NCBI RefSeq assembly: GCF_000165125.1 | Contig: NZ_AEIU01000066.1 | Location: 1-53,637, forward strand | Reading direction: 5' to 3' | Length of the DNA stretch: 53,637 nucleotides | Source: Vibrio caribbeanicus ATCC BAA-2122 | GTDB lineage: Bacteria > Pseudomonadota > Gammaproteobacteria > Enterobacterales > Vibrionaceae | Shown here: piece after piece, positions 27,990 through 36,768 of the stretch | Layout of the letters: the number at the start of each line of letters is the position of its first letter | Position numbering within the stretch: position 1 is the stretch's first letter | Translations under genes and position numbers: made by a program | Notes under the pieces: model-generated | Told to the model about the DNA's origin: nothing | Seen by the model: only the letters and a program-made list of their open reading frames with translations | Databases searched by the model: none

Positions 27990-29864
27990 ATGGCATTATG
28001 GGGTGGAAGATTTACTCAGGCTGCAGATATGAGATTCAAAAGTTTTAATGATTCTCTGCGTTTTGATTATCGCTTGGCTGAACAAGACATTGTTGGCTCA
28101 GTCGCTTGGTCAAAAGCTCTGTTTTCTGTTGGGGTAATTAGCCAACAAGAACAGCAAAAATTAGAGTTAGCACTTAATGAACTGAAGTTGGAAGTCATGG
28201 AGAATCCAGAGCAAATTCTCCAAGACGATGCCGAAGATATTCACTCTTGGGTAGAAAAACAATTAATTACCAAAGTCGGCGATTTAGGGAAAAAATTGCA
28301 TACTGGGCGCTCGCGAAATGACCAAGTGGCCACTGATTTAAAATTATGGTGTCGCCAACAAGGGAAACAGCTTCTGTTGTCTATGGAGCATTTACAAGCT
28401 GAAATGGTTAAGGTGGCAAAACAGCATCAAACCACAGTTCTGCCAGGTTATACCCATTTACAGAGAGCGCAACCCGTGACTTTTGCTCACTGGTGTTTAG
28501 CCTATGTCGAAATGTTTGAAAGAGATCATTCCAGACTCACTGATGCGCTTTATCGTTTGGATACATGTCCACTGGGTTCTGGTGCTCTTGCCGGTACTGC
28601 GTATGCCATGGATAGAGAGCAACTTGCGCATACGCTAGGATTTCGCCGTGCAACACGCAATTCCCTAGACTCAGTATCTGATAGAGATCATGTCATGGAA
28701 TTAATGTCTATTGCTTCTATCTCTATGCTTCACCTCTCACGTTTGGCCGAGGACTTGATCTTTTATAACTCTGGGGAGTCGAACTTTATTGAGTTAGCAG
28801 ACACGGTTACCTCAGGTTCTTCACTAATGCCACAAAAGAAAAATCCCGATGCGCTCGAACTCATCCGAGGAAAAACTGGCCGAGTGTACGGCTCTTTGGC
28901 CGGTATGATGATGACAATTAAGGCTCTCCCTCTCGCGTATAACAAAGACATGCAAGAGGACAAAGAGGGGCTTTTTGATGCCCTTGATACTTGGAATGAT
29001 TGTATGGAAATGGCGGCATTGTGTTTTGATGGGCTCAAGATTAACGAAACTCGAACTTTAGAAGCGGCTAAACAAGGTTATGCGAATGCCACTGAGCTGG
29101 CAGATTATTTAGTGGCCAAAGGAATTCCGTTTCGTGAGGCTCACCATATTGTTGGTGTTGCTGTGGTAGGAGCAATAGATAAAGGCTGTGCACTTGAGGA
29201 ACTGTCTCTCAATGACCTACGCCAGTTTTCATCGGTAATAGACAACGATGTTTATGATATTTTGACCATAGAGTCCTGCTTAGAAAAACGCAGTGCATTG
29301 GGTGGTGTCGCTCCAAAGCAAATAGCATTTGCAGTCAGTGAAGCTGAAAAGCGTTTGGTTAAGCGCGATACCTCAGATATACGGGTAAGACCTGCACGTC
29401 TCACTGATATTGAAGCCCTTGAGAGTATGGTAACGTATTGGGCCAATTTGGGAGAAAATCTTCCTCGTTCGCGAAGTGAACTGATTCGAGATATTGGCTC
29501 ATTTGCGGTGGCTGAGCATCATGGTGAGGTCACTGGGTGCGCATCTTTGTATGTGTATGATTCAGGATTGGCAGAAATACGCTCTTTAGGTATAGAAGCA
29601 GGTTGGCAAGGACAGGGGCAGGGGAGTGCTATTGTTCAACACTTGGTTGAACGCGCTCGTCAAATGGCGATTAAAAAGGTATTTGTTTTGACACGTACAC
29701 CAGAGTTTTTCATGAAGCAGGCGTTTTTGCCCACGTCAAAAGCTTTACTGCCTGAAAAAGTGCTCAAAGACTGTGAGCAATGCCCAAGACAGCATGCCTG
29801 TGATGAGGTGGCACTTGAAATCAACCTCATAGAGTCATCGATCGCGCGTATGAGTGTGGCGTAG
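27990..29864 (+). CDS. argH: Argininosuccinate lyase fused to an N-acetyltransferase (ArgA-like) domain
   Basis: The first ~460 residues are argininosuccinate lyase, which splits argininosuccinate to arginine and fumarate; they begin [13 protein letters not shown] and include the fumarase-superfamily signature [15 protein letters not shown]. From about residue 470 there is a GNAT acetyltransferase domain with the acetyl-CoA loop [10 protein letters not shown] and a Cys motif [10 protein letters not shown] near the end. Such ArgH(A) fusions are known in Moritella and Vibrio, where the tail supplies N-acetylglutamate synthase, the first step of the pathway. The total of 624 aa matches the fusion. 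The ATG at 27990 has GGGAG seven bases upstream; the open frame nine codons earlier is not needed. A 7-bp dyad (27936-27942 / 27958-27964) lies just before the ribosome site. Confidence 0.95.
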   Translation: MALWGGRFTQAADMRFKSFNDSLRFDYRLAEQDIVGSVAWSKALFSVGVISQQEQQKLELALNELKLEVMENPEQILQDDAEDIHSWVEKQLITKVGDLGKKLHTGRSRNDQVATDLKLWCRQQGKQLLLSMEHLQAEMVKVAKQHQTTVLPGYTHLQRAQPVTFAHWCLAYVEMFERDHSRLTDALYRLDTCPLGSGALAGTAYAMDREQLAHTLGFRRATRNSLDSVSDRDHVMELMSIASISMLHLSRLAEDLIFYNSGESNFIELADTVTSGSSLMPQKKNPDALELIRGKTGRVYGSLAGMMMTIKALPLAYNKDMQEDKEGLFDALDTWNDCMEMAALCFDGLKINETRTLEAAKQGYANATELADYLVAKGIPFREAHHIVGVAVVGAIDKGCALEELSLNDLRQFSSVIDNDVYDILTIESCLEKRSALGGVAPKQIAFAVSEAEKRLVKRDTSDIRVRPARLTDIEALESMVTYWANLGENLPRSRSELIRDIGSFAVAEHHGEVTGCASLYVYDSGLAEIRSLGIEAGWQGQGQGSAIVQHLVERARQMAIKKVFVLTRTPEFFMKQAFLPTSKALLPEKVLKDCEQCPRQHACDEVALEINLIESSIARMSVA

Positions 29865-29928
29865 TTAGAGCCTTTTGACCTTTGAGATGATTCTTGCAAA
29901 TAAAAGCAATATTTTTTTGAACTCTCTC

Positions 29929-29968
29929 AAAAAGCAGTGGTCTACTTAAATACCACTGCTTTTTCTTA
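29929..29968 (+). terminator. argCBGH terminator
   Basis: A perfect 13-bp stem (29929-29941 / 29952-29964) with a 10-base loop. The distal arm ends in five T. Confidence 0.93.
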
Positions 29969-29980
29969 GAAGAATCTAAG

Positions 29981-30020
29981 AAGGCCCCAAACTCTTTTGG
30001 TTTCGGGGCTTTTTTCTTTT
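29981..30020. terminator. Second terminator, probably for the minus-strand small gene
   Basis: AAGGCCCCAAAC pairs imperfectly with GGTTTCGGGGCTT and is followed by T-rich sequence on the + strand. On the minus strand it lies about 30 bases past the stop of the small membrane gene. It likely works both ways. Confidence 0.7.
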
Positions 30021-30049
30021 TTACCGAACACTCGTATTCTCGCCTTTCT

Positions 30050-30292
30050 TTATTTGAACAATCGCTTTGAGCGCCACACCCAACTCCATAGATGAAGAAA
30101 TAACAGCCCGAGGAAACAGAAGCATGCCATTAGCAGGGTAATAGACCCAATACTCGTTGGGGTGTCACGAAAGATTAACCACCATGATGGAACACATAGG
30201 CAGCACAGAACAAAAAGTTGTTTGATGCAACGTGTACAGCGACCAATTTTTTTCCAAAACCACGGATTATTTTTGCAATACGAGCATGTCAT
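30050..30292 (-). CDS. Small Cys-containing membrane protein (DUF3624-like)
   Basis: Function unknown. The 80-aa chain has two CxxC pairs in its first 22 residues (Cys3/Cys6 and Cys19/Cys22), a likely zinc ribbon or redox pair, followed by two hydrophobic segments (about 26-42 and 49-70) rich in Trp, Cys and Leu. It resembles small Vibrio proteins I remember as DUF3624; that label is from memory and not checked. It is divergent from the RidA-like gene and stands beside a redox cluster, so a thiol- or metal-related role is possible but unproven. No strong ribosome site is seen. Confidence 0.7.
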   Translation of the reverse strand: MTCSYCKNNPWFWKKIGRCTRCIKQLFVLCCLCVPSWWLIFRDTPTSIGSITLLMACFCFLGLLFLHLWSWVWRSKRLFK

Positions 30293-30356
30293 GTTGATAC
30301 TTATTCGCTAAAATAACGCTTACGAATCATCCTAGTTGATTGAGAAAAAGAAGACA

Positions 30357-30704
30357 ATGATTGAAAGGCAACAAACCAAACAGCGTATGAGCCGAATTGT
30401 GAAACATAACGGTGTGATTTATCTCTGTGGCCAAGTTTGCGAGGACGCAACCCAAGGTATTAAAGTACAAACACAAACGATGTTGGATAAGGTTGAGCAA
30501 TTACTCCTCGAAGCGGGAAGTGATAAAGAGCATATGCTCTCAGCGACGATTTATCTGAAGGACATGCAGCATTTTGCTCAGATGAATGAGGTTTGGGACG
30601 CTTGGGTTCCTGAAGGACATGCACCTGCGAGAGCATGTGTGACAGCCGATATGGCGCGTGATGCTTTGTTGGTTGAAATTTCGGTTATTGCGGCAGAAAA
30701 ATAA
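30357..30704 (+). CDS. RidA-family (YjgF/YER057c) protein, YoaB-like
   Basis: RidA proteins are small trimers; the founding member hydrolyses reactive enamines and imines from PLP enzymes. The 115-aa chain shows the fold: IYLCGQV strand, [15 protein letters not shown] helix, [22 protein letters not shown] and [13 protein letters not shown]. The Arg in PARACV is the usual carboxylate-binding position. It is closer to E. coli YoaB (APVRCTV) than to RidA proper, so its substrate is uncertain. The start at 30357 drops a TTG-initiated extension of seven residues. It is convergent with the reductase gene and separated from it by a hairpin. Confidence 0.88.
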   Translation: MIERQQTKQRMSRIVKHNGVIYLCGQVCEDATQGIKVQTQTMLDKVEQLLLEAGSDKEHMLSATIYLKDMQHFAQMNEVWDAWVPEGHAPARACVTADMARDALLVEISVIAAEK

Positions 30705-30713
30705 TGGGCTGAG

Positions 30714-30739
30714 AAAGGTAGGCCTAGTGACCTACCTTT
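30714..30739. terminator. Convergent terminator between the RidA-like and reductase genes
   Basis: AAAGGTAGG (30714-30722) pairs with CCTACCTTT (30731-30739) around an 8-base loop, with one more T on the + strand. It serves two convergent genes. Confidence 0.75.
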
Positions 30740-30748
30740 TCAGGTGTG

Positions 30749-32206
30749 TTAGCAGCCCGGGCCACAATCAAGACAATGCTTGATCATCTCTGGTCCAAGG
30801 TGGAGTTTTGCATTGAGGTCACGCAATGCGGTTCTAACTCCCTCTTCGATAACGGGGTGATAAAAAGGCATGTCGAGCATTTCTGAAATGGTCATCTTAT
30901 TTTGATGAGCCCATGCTAGCAAATGAGCGAGATGCTCGGCATTTGGGCCGATCATTTCAGCACCTAAGAAGCGTCCCGTTCCTTGTTCACCATAGACGTT
31001 GAGTATTCCTTTGTTACGTAGCATTACTCGAGAGCGTCCTTGATTCTCAAAAGAAACGGTCCCTGTAGTAAAACAGCCACAGTTGCCTAATCGCTCTGTT
31101 AATTGTTTGTGTGTCTCTCCGACCATAGCGATTTGTGGGTCGGAGAATACCGCTGATATTGCCGAGCGACGAAGGCCTGCACGAATATCGGGGAAACGTC
31201 CAGCATTGTCTCCTGCAATTCGCGCCTGATCTGCCGCTTCATGCAGTAATGGAACCTGATTACTTGCATCACCAGCAATGAAAATATGTTTAACAGAAGT
31301 CTGCATGGTGAAATTATCCGCAACTGGCACACCAACTTGGTCGAGCTCGATAGAGGTTTTATCAATCGAGAGGTTATCAATATTTGGGCGTCTACCCGTG
31401 GCTGCCAAAACATAATCGACGACGAATGTTTCTCTCTCTCCGCTATGATTTAAAAAGATGATTTCAACTTTATCCTGCCCTTCAATCTTTTGCATACTTT
31501 CTACCTTTACATCTGCGTCTAAGTAGAACTCTTGCTGGAAGGTTTGATTGGCATAGCTCATGACCTCTGGGTCAGTGAGAGGACCAACTTGTCCTCCTAA
31601 ACCAAACATTTTTACCTCGACACCAAGACGATGAAGAGCTTGTCCAAGCTCTAAACCAATAACGCCTGGTCCAAACACGGCAACAGATTTAGGAAGGTCA
31701 TTCCATTCAAAAAGGTCATCGTTAACAATGAGTCTATCACCCAATTCATTCCAAACGTTAGGATAAGCAGGGCGTGAGCCAGTTGCGATTACGATTCTTT
31801 TGGCATGCACTAACGTATGGTCGTCAATAGCAAGAGTATGATCGTCAATAAAAGAGGCAAAGCCTGTGATCTTATCTTTGGCTGGGATTTCATCAACGCC
31901 TTCAAGAACAAAGCCGACAAATCTATCTCTTTCACTTTTGACCCGAGCCATTACTTCAGGACCGGATATCTTAGTTTCACCTTGAGGATAAACACCAAAA
32001 CCAGGGGCTTTTTCAATTTGATGGGCACTTTCTGCAGCGGCAATCAGGAGCTTAGATGGCATGCAGCCCACTCTTGCACAGGTTGTACCATATTGGCCAC
32101 CTTCTATCATCACCACACTATCTGAGTGTGCTTTTGCTGCACGATACGCACCGAGTCCCGCGGTACCTCCACCAATGACAGCGACATCAACATTGATTTT
32201 TTTCAT
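30749..32206 (-). CDS. Dihydrolipoamide-dehydrogenase-like FAD disulfide reductase
   Basis: A class I pyridine nucleotide-disulfide oxidoreductase. The 485-aa chain has the N-terminal FAD loop VAVIGGGTAGLGAYRAA, the redox pair Cys43-x4-Cys48 in CARVGCMPSK, an NAD(P) domain (VAVFGPGVIGLELGQALH), the second FAD motif IFIAGDAS, and the C-terminal catalytic HPVIEEG (His-Pro...Glu). It is not linked to pyruvate or 2-oxoglutarate dehydrogenase genes. Instead it follows the Prx5-Grx gene, which suggests thiol recycling in peroxide defence (inference). It ends in Cys478-x2-Cys481-x3-Cys485, a tail ordinary Lpd lacks. The ATG at 32206 has a GGAGAG ribosome site; the frame is open 23 codons further but without support. 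Confidence 0.87.
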   Translation of the reverse strand: MKKINVDVAVIGGGTAGLGAYRAAKAHSDSVVMIEGGQYGTTCARVGCMPSKLLIAAAESAHQIEKAPGFGVYPQGETKISGPEVMARVKSERDRFVGFVLEGVDEIPAKDKITGFASFIDDHTLAIDDHTLVHAKRIVIATGSRPAYPNVWNELGDRLIVNDDLFEWNDLPKSVAVFGPGVIGLELGQALHRLGVEVKMFGLGGQVGPLTDPEVMSYANQTFQQEFYLDADVKVESMQKIEGQDKVEIIFLNHSGERETFVVDYVLAATGRRPNIDNLSIDKTSIELDQVGVPVADNFTMQTSVKHIFIAGDASNQVPLLHEAADQARIAGDNAGRFPDIRAGLRRSAISAVFSDPQIAMVGETHKQLTERLGNCGCFTTGTVSFENQGRSRVMLRNKGILNVYGEQGTGRFLGAEMIGPNAEHLAHLLAWAHQNKMTISEMLDMPFYHPVIEEGVRTALRDLNAKLHLGPEMIKHCLDCGPGC

Positions 32207-32313
32207 AATAGATCTCTCCAGCCGTGGCCAGTAAGTATGGAATAAGTAAGTATAGTGAGGGTTTCCCCGTAGCACCCACGGTTTAAAAGTGGGCGAACGG
32301 GGAAGTGCGGGGA

Positions 32314-33042
32314 TTAGCTAAGATAGTTATCGAGCTCTTCACTACCACCGATGTGTTTACCACCGACAAAGACTTGTGGAACCGTAGTGCGACCTGAGAT
32401 AGCACGCAAACTTACGGTTGTCGCGTCTTTGCCCAATACCACTTCTTCATATTGCAATTCATGGTCAATAAGGCTTTGCTTAGCTTTTGCACAGAATGGG
32501 CAACCTGGTTTAGTGAAAACGGTAATAGACTCTTGCGTTTTGTATTCTGGTGCGATGTATTTCAACATAGTGTCAGCATCAGAAACTTTAAATGGGTCAC
32601 CAGGCTCATTAGGCTCGATAAACATTTTTTCAATCAACCCATTTTTAACCAGCATACTATAGCGCCAAGAACGTTGACCAAAGCCGATGTCGTTTTTGTC
32701 TGCTAACATACCCATGCCTTGGGTAAATTCTCCATTACCATCTGGAATGAATCGAATATTATCGGCTTCCTGATCGTTCTTCCAAGCATTCATGACAAAA
32801 GTGTCGTTAACAGAAACGCAGACAATTTCGTCAACTCCGTGTTCCTTGAATACTGAGAATAGCTCGTTATATCTTGGTAAATGGGTTGAAGAACATGTCG
32901 GAGTGAAGGCGCCAGGTAAGCTAAACACTATGACGGTCTTATCTTTAAATAACTCATCGGTTGTCACATTAACCCAGGCATCTCCTTGTCTAGTCGGGAA
33001 AGTAACTTGTGGTATGTGTTGGCCTTCTTTTGATGAGAACAT
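32314..33042 (-). CDS. Peroxiredoxin-glutaredoxin hybrid (Prx5-Grx)
   Basis: A fused enzyme: a peroxiredoxin of the Prx5/AhpE-like type (about 1-165; peroxidatic Cys50 in PGAFTPTCS) and a C-terminal glutaredoxin (about 172-242; Cys181-Pro-Phe-Cys184, with the cis-Pro segment TTVPQVF and the GGSEEL glutathione-binding loop). Hybrids of this kind in Haemophilus and Vibrio reduce peroxides with glutathione. The gene is divergent from oxyR across a nearly perfect OxyR site, so induction by peroxide is very likely. The reductase gene follows 107 bases downstream on the same strand. Confidence 0.95.
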   Translation of the reverse strand: MFSSKEGQHIPQVTFPTRQGDAWVNVTTDELFKDKTVIVFSLPGAFTPTCSSTHLPRYNELFSVFKEHGVDEIVCVSVNDTFVMNAWKNDQEADNIRFIPDGNGEFTQGMGMLADKNDIGFGQRSWRYSMLVKNGLIEKMFIEPNEPGDPFKVSDADTMLKYIAPEYKTQESITVFTKPGCPFCAKAKQSLIDHELQYEEVVLGKDATTVSLRAISGRTTVPQVFVGGKHIGGSEELDNYLS

Positions 33043-33124
33043 GATTTTTCCTTATAAAGTATTAATAATTGAGAATTTTTATTTTCTTTACGGGCATTAT
33101 TGTCGAAAGTCTTTGATAGCTCTA

Positions 33125-33161
33125 ATCGTTTAATGCTATGGTTTTGATAGGAGTTTTCTAT
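33125..33161. promoter_or_regulatory. OxyR operator between prx5-grx and oxyR
   Basis: Four tetrads spaced by seven bases each: ATCG (33125-33128), CTAT (33136-33139), ATAG (33147-33150) and CTAT (33158-33161). This matches the oxidised OxyR consensus ATAG-N7-CTAT-N7-ATAG-N7-CTAT at 15 of 16 positions. It ends 24 bases before the oxyR start, fitting autorepression of oxyR and activation of the divergent peroxiredoxin. Confidence 0.9.
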
Positions 33162-33184
33162 CTTTATGGAGTAAGCCATATACT

Positions 33185-34075
33185 ATGAATATTCGAGATT
33201 TTGAGTACCTGGTGGCGTTGGCCGAGCATAAACATTTTCGCAAAGCGGCAGAGGCCTGCTTTGTAAGCCAGCCCACATTGAGTGGTCAGATTCGTAAATT
33301 AGAAGATGAATTAGGGGCGGCATTGTTAGAGCGTAGCAGTCGCCGCGTGTTATTTACCGACGCGGGATTACAACTTGTTGAGCAAGCTAAACGTATCCTA
33401 AGCGAAGTAAAAACATTTACAGATATGGCAAGTGGTCAAGCAGGTGAGATGGTAGGTCCGATACATATTGGTTTTATACCAACACTTGGCCCTTATTTAT
33501 TACCTAAAATCGTCCCGATGCTAAAAGAGAGTTATCCAGACTTAAATTTGTACCTTCATGAGGCTCAAACTCAGCAATTGGTGCGACAGCTTGAGGACGG
33601 CAAGCTCGATTGTTTGGTCCTAGCCTCAGTGGAGGAAACAGCGCTGTTTAAAGAGATTGAGCTTTACCAAGAGCCCTTAAGTATTGCCGTCCCTTGTGAC
33701 CATGAATGGGCCGAGTTAGAGCAAGTAGATATGTTAGATCTGAATGGTAAAACAGTACTTGCATTGGGAGACGGTCATTGTTTGAGAGATCAAGCGCTCG
33801 GGTTTTGCTTTGCAGCAGGTGCAAGAGACGATGAGCGCTTTAAAGCGACCAGTCTTGAGACGTTAAGAAATATGGTTGCTGCCGGAGCTGGTATGACATT
33901 ATTACCTGAACTTTCAGTTCCGAGTGAGCGCAAAAAAGATGGCGTATGTTACCTCAAAGCTGTTAACCCTGAACCATCAAGAAGCCTCGTTTTGGTTTAT
34001 CGGCCTGGTTCACCACTTCGGGCCCGATTCGAGCAGCTGGCTGCAGCAATAAAGGAAAATTTAACCAATAAGTGA
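33185..34075 (+). CDS. oxyR: Hydrogen-peroxide-sensing LysR-type regulator OxyR
   Basis: OxyR senses peroxide by forming a disulfide and activates antioxidant genes. The 296-aa protein starts MNIRDFEYLVALAEHKHFRKAAEACFVSQPTLSGQ (LysR helix-turn-helix). It carries the two sensing cysteines at exactly the E. coli positions, Cys199 in GDGHC and Cys208 in LGFC, so it is a true peroxide sensor. The ribosome site GGAG is somewhat far from the ATG. A hairpin overlaps its stop codon. Neighbours (Prx5-Grx, reductase) are plausible targets. Confidence 0.97.
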   Translation: MNIRDFEYLVALAEHKHFRKAAEACFVSQPTLSGQIRKLEDELGAALLERSSRRVLFTDAGLQLVEQAKRILSEVKTFTDMASGQAGEMVGPIHIGFIPTLGPYLLPKIVPMLKESYPDLNLYLHEAQTQQLVRQLEDGKLDCLVLASVEETALFKEIELYQEPLSIAVPCDHEWAELEQVDMLDLNGKTVLALGDGHCLRDQALGFCFAAGARDDERFKATSLETLRNMVAAGAGMTLLPELSVPSERKKDGVCYLKAVNPEPSRSLVLVYRPGSPLRARFEQLAAAIKENLTNK

Positions 34076-34099
34076 GGTTGATGTACGCACATCAACCTC
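34074..34099. terminator. Convergent hairpin between oxyR and mrcA
   Basis: An 11-bp perfect stem (GAGGTTGATGT / ACATCAACCTC) with an ACGC loop begins inside the oxyR stop codon. There is no T-run on either side, so its strength as a terminator is uncertain. Confidence 0.6.
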
Positions 34100-34107
34100 G
34101 TGTCACA

Positions 34108-36636
34108 TTAGAAAAGCTCTTCGCTACCATCTTCTGATGTGTAGATGTTATCGGTTGTTTCGTTGGTCGCGTACTGAGTTGGTTCTGTACCTTCAATGAA
34201 GTACTCAAACATCGAGCTATCATCAAATTTATGGGTCAGTAAACCTGTGCTGCGGTCAATTCTAACCCGAACAATATTTGGTGGTAGCTCCTTATGGGTT
34301 AGAGGTACGGTTGCCAAAGCATCGTGCATAAAGCTTATCCACGCAGGTTGAGCAGTTTTAGCACCGCTTTCAGCCCCTGTGATAGGGTTCGCATTTAAGT
34401 TGCTGTTTGGTGTTGTCTTGCCAAGCATTCTATTGTGGTCATCAAAACCGACCCAAGCAATGGCAACCATACCTGGGGCAAAACCATTGTACCAAGCATC
34501 TTTAGAGTCGTTTGTTGTTCCGGTTTTGCCGCCGATATCACGCCGTTTTAACGTCTGGGCGCGCCAGCCTGTACCATTCCAACCATACCCATCACGCCAG
34601 CTTCCTCCGTCTCCCCAGATATTACTGTTCATCATCTCTCGAACGAGGAAAGCATTCTGCTCTGAGATAACTTGAGGTGCATATCTTGGTTGAGTTGCAT
34701 CTAAGTTTACATCTTGTTCTGATATTTCATCGTTTATCTTAATAGTTTCTTCATGCTCACAGTTTTGATGGCAGATCGTTGTTGGATTGGCGCTAAACTC
34801 TTTTTCACCAAATGGTCCTTCTACTTTTTCGATATAAAAGGGTTCCACAATGTAGCCGCCATTAGCAAAAACAGAATAGCCTTGTGCCATCTTAATCGGT
34901 GTTAGGCTGCCCGCTCCCAATGCTAGAGTCTCTGATCTTGGTAATTGGTCTATATCAAAGCCAAAATGGGTCAGGTACTGACGCGTTTTATCAAGCCCGA
35001 CTTGGCGCAGTACTCTTACAGCCATGACATTTCTTGATTCGGCAAGCCCTCGACGAAGACGAGCGGGACCTATGTAGGTTGGTGGGGAGTTTTTTGGTCG
35101 CCATGCGGTTCCTTGGCTTTTGTCCCACTGATTAATAGGAGCATCATTAATTAAGCTAGCTAGCGTCAGTCCATTATCAATGGCCGCAGAGTAAATAAAT
35201 GGTTTTATACTTGAGCCTACTTGGCGTAATGATTGGGTAGCCCGATTGAATTTACTGTGAACAAAGTTAAACCCTCCCACTAGAGCCAAAACGGCACCAT
35301 TTTCTGGATTCATTGCCACGAATGCGGTGTTAGCATTGGGCACCTGACTGAGCTGCCATTGTTTGTCCGTGGACTTGTCAGTTGAGGAAACGTCGGTATG
35401 TCTGACCCAAATTTGCTCACCTGACGCTAATATATTACGGGCTTGCTTAGGAGCGGCACTCTGGCTTTTATCCGTCAGGTACTGACGTGCCCACTTCATT
35501 CCGTTCCAGTCTATGGTTTGATTTTGATGATTTTTAACTCTAACGATGGCTTTTTTATCCTCAACTTCAACAACAACGGCTGGGATAAGTTCTCCATAAG
35601 TGGGCACTTTGTTGAGTGTTGCATCGATTTCTTCTGACGATAAGGCGGGTTCACCTGCTTTCCATAACACCCTTTCTGCACCCCGATATCCATGTCGTTG
35701 ATCGTATTGCAGTAAGTTTTCAGTTGCTGCATGAGTTGCGGCAATTTGTTGCTTTGAATTAATGGTGGTATAGACATTCATACCAGAAGTGTAAGCTTTT
35801 TCTTGGCCGTATTTTTCCACCATCCAAGCACGAGCTAACTCTGCCACATAAGGGGCATCCAGCTCGATTTCAGCACCGTGATAGCTTGCGACAATGTTCT
35901 CAGAGCGAGCTTGATTGTACTCTTGTGCAGTGATGTACTTTTCATCGAGCATGCGCATAAGAACGATATTTCTCCGTTTTGTTGCGCGCTCAAGTGAATA
36001 AATAGGGTTCATTGTTGACGGTGCTTTGGGCATACCTGCTAACGTGGCTATCTCACTCAATGAAAGGTCTGCTAGCTCTTTACCGAAATAGGTTTGTGCG
36101 GCCGCTCCAAAACCGTAAGAGCGGTAGCCAAGAAAGATTTTATTAACATAGAGAGCCATGATCTCTTGTTTTGTTAATAGTTGCTCAATATGAACTGCGA
36201 TAAAAATTTCTTTGATTTTTCGCATTATTTTCTTCTCATTGGAGAGAAAGAAATTTCTTGCCAACTGCTGGGTAATTGTACTTGCACCTTGAGAAGCGGA
36301 TCCCGACATCACGATTGCAGAGGCTGCGCGAACAATGCCAATTGGGTCAAAGCCAGGATGTTCATAGAATCGACTATCTTCGGTCGCGATTAAAGCCTCA
36401 ATGAGATGCTCTGGGATATCACCGTAGGCTACTGGGATACGACGTTTCTCACCAAACTGTGAGATCAGTTTTCCATCTTGGCTAAAGACCTGCATTGGCG
36501 TTTGCAAGTTGACGTCTTTAAGCGTAGCTACGTCTGGTAGCTGTGGCTTCACATATAAATAGAAGCCAAAAATCGTACCGACTCCCAAAATAGTGCAAAC
36601 CAATGTGAATATGAATAGTCGCTTTATGAACTTCAC
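34108..36636 (-). CDS. mrcA: Penicillin-binding protein 1A
   Basis: PBP1A both polymerises glycan strands and cross-links them. The 842-aa chain has a short cytoplasmic tail and one membrane span (about 7-28), a GT51 glycosyltransferase domain with catalytic Glu86 in EDSRFYEHPG and GASTITQQLARN, an OB-like insert, and a transpeptidase domain with SSIKPF (SxxK), SRN and KTGTTN motifs. A Glu/Thr-rich tail follows. It is divergent from pilM, the same arrangement as in E. coli (mrcA-hofM) and V. cholerae. The start is standard for the family. Confidence 0.97.
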   Translation of the reverse strand: MKFIKRLFIFTLVCTILGVGTIFGFYLYVKPQLPDVATLKDVNLQTPMQVFSQDGKLISQFGEKRRIPVAYGDIPEHLIEALIATEDSRFYEHPGFDPIGIVRAASAIVMSGSASQGASTITQQLARNFFLSNEKKIMRKIKEIFIAVHIEQLLTKQEIMALYVNKIFLGYRSYGFGAAAQTYFGKELADLSLSEIATLAGMPKAPSTMNPIYSLERATKRRNIVLMRMLDEKYITAQEYNQARSENIVASYHGAEIELDAPYVAELARAWMVEKYGQEKAYTSGMNVYTTINSKQQIAATHAATENLLQYDQRHGYRGAERVLWKAGEPALSSEEIDATLNKVPTYGELIPAVVVEVEDKKAIVRVKNHQNQTIDWNGMKWARQYLTDKSQSAAPKQARNILASGEQIWVRHTDVSSTDKSTDKQWQLSQVPNANTAFVAMNPENGAVLALVGGFNFVHSKFNRATQSLRQVGSSIKPFIYSAAIDNGLTLASLINDAPINQWDKSQGTAWRPKNSPPTYIGPARLRRGLAESRNVMAVRVLRQVGLDKTRQYLTHFGFDIDQLPRSETLALGAGSLTPIKMAQGYSVFANGGYIVEPFYIEKVEGPFGEKEFSANPTTICHQNCEHEETIKINDEISEQDVNLDATQPRYAPQVISEQNAFLVREMMNSNIWGDGGSWRDGYGWNGTGWRAQTLKRRDIGGKTGTTNDSKDAWYNGFAPGMVAIAWVGFDDHNRMLGKTTPNSNLNANPITGAESGAKTAQPAWISFMHDALATVPLTHKELPPNIVRVRIDRSTGLLTHKFDDSSMFEYFIEGTEPTQYATNETTDNIYTSEDGSEELF

Positions 36637-36768
36637 CGGATATTCCCTGATTTATTGGGTTCACAACCTGCCAACCCTTGTAGTTTGAGCTAATCGAGTA
36701 GCTCTTTAATATATGTGCTCGTAAAACCAACCATTTAGACATCTAGACCGCGCAAGAGGCTAAGGCAA

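Noticed and set aside
30749-32206. Calling the reductase lpd of the pyruvate dehydrogenase complex
   Set aside because: No aceEF or sucAB is nearby, it lies in the OxyR cluster, and its C-terminal Cys tail is unlike Lpd of those complexes.
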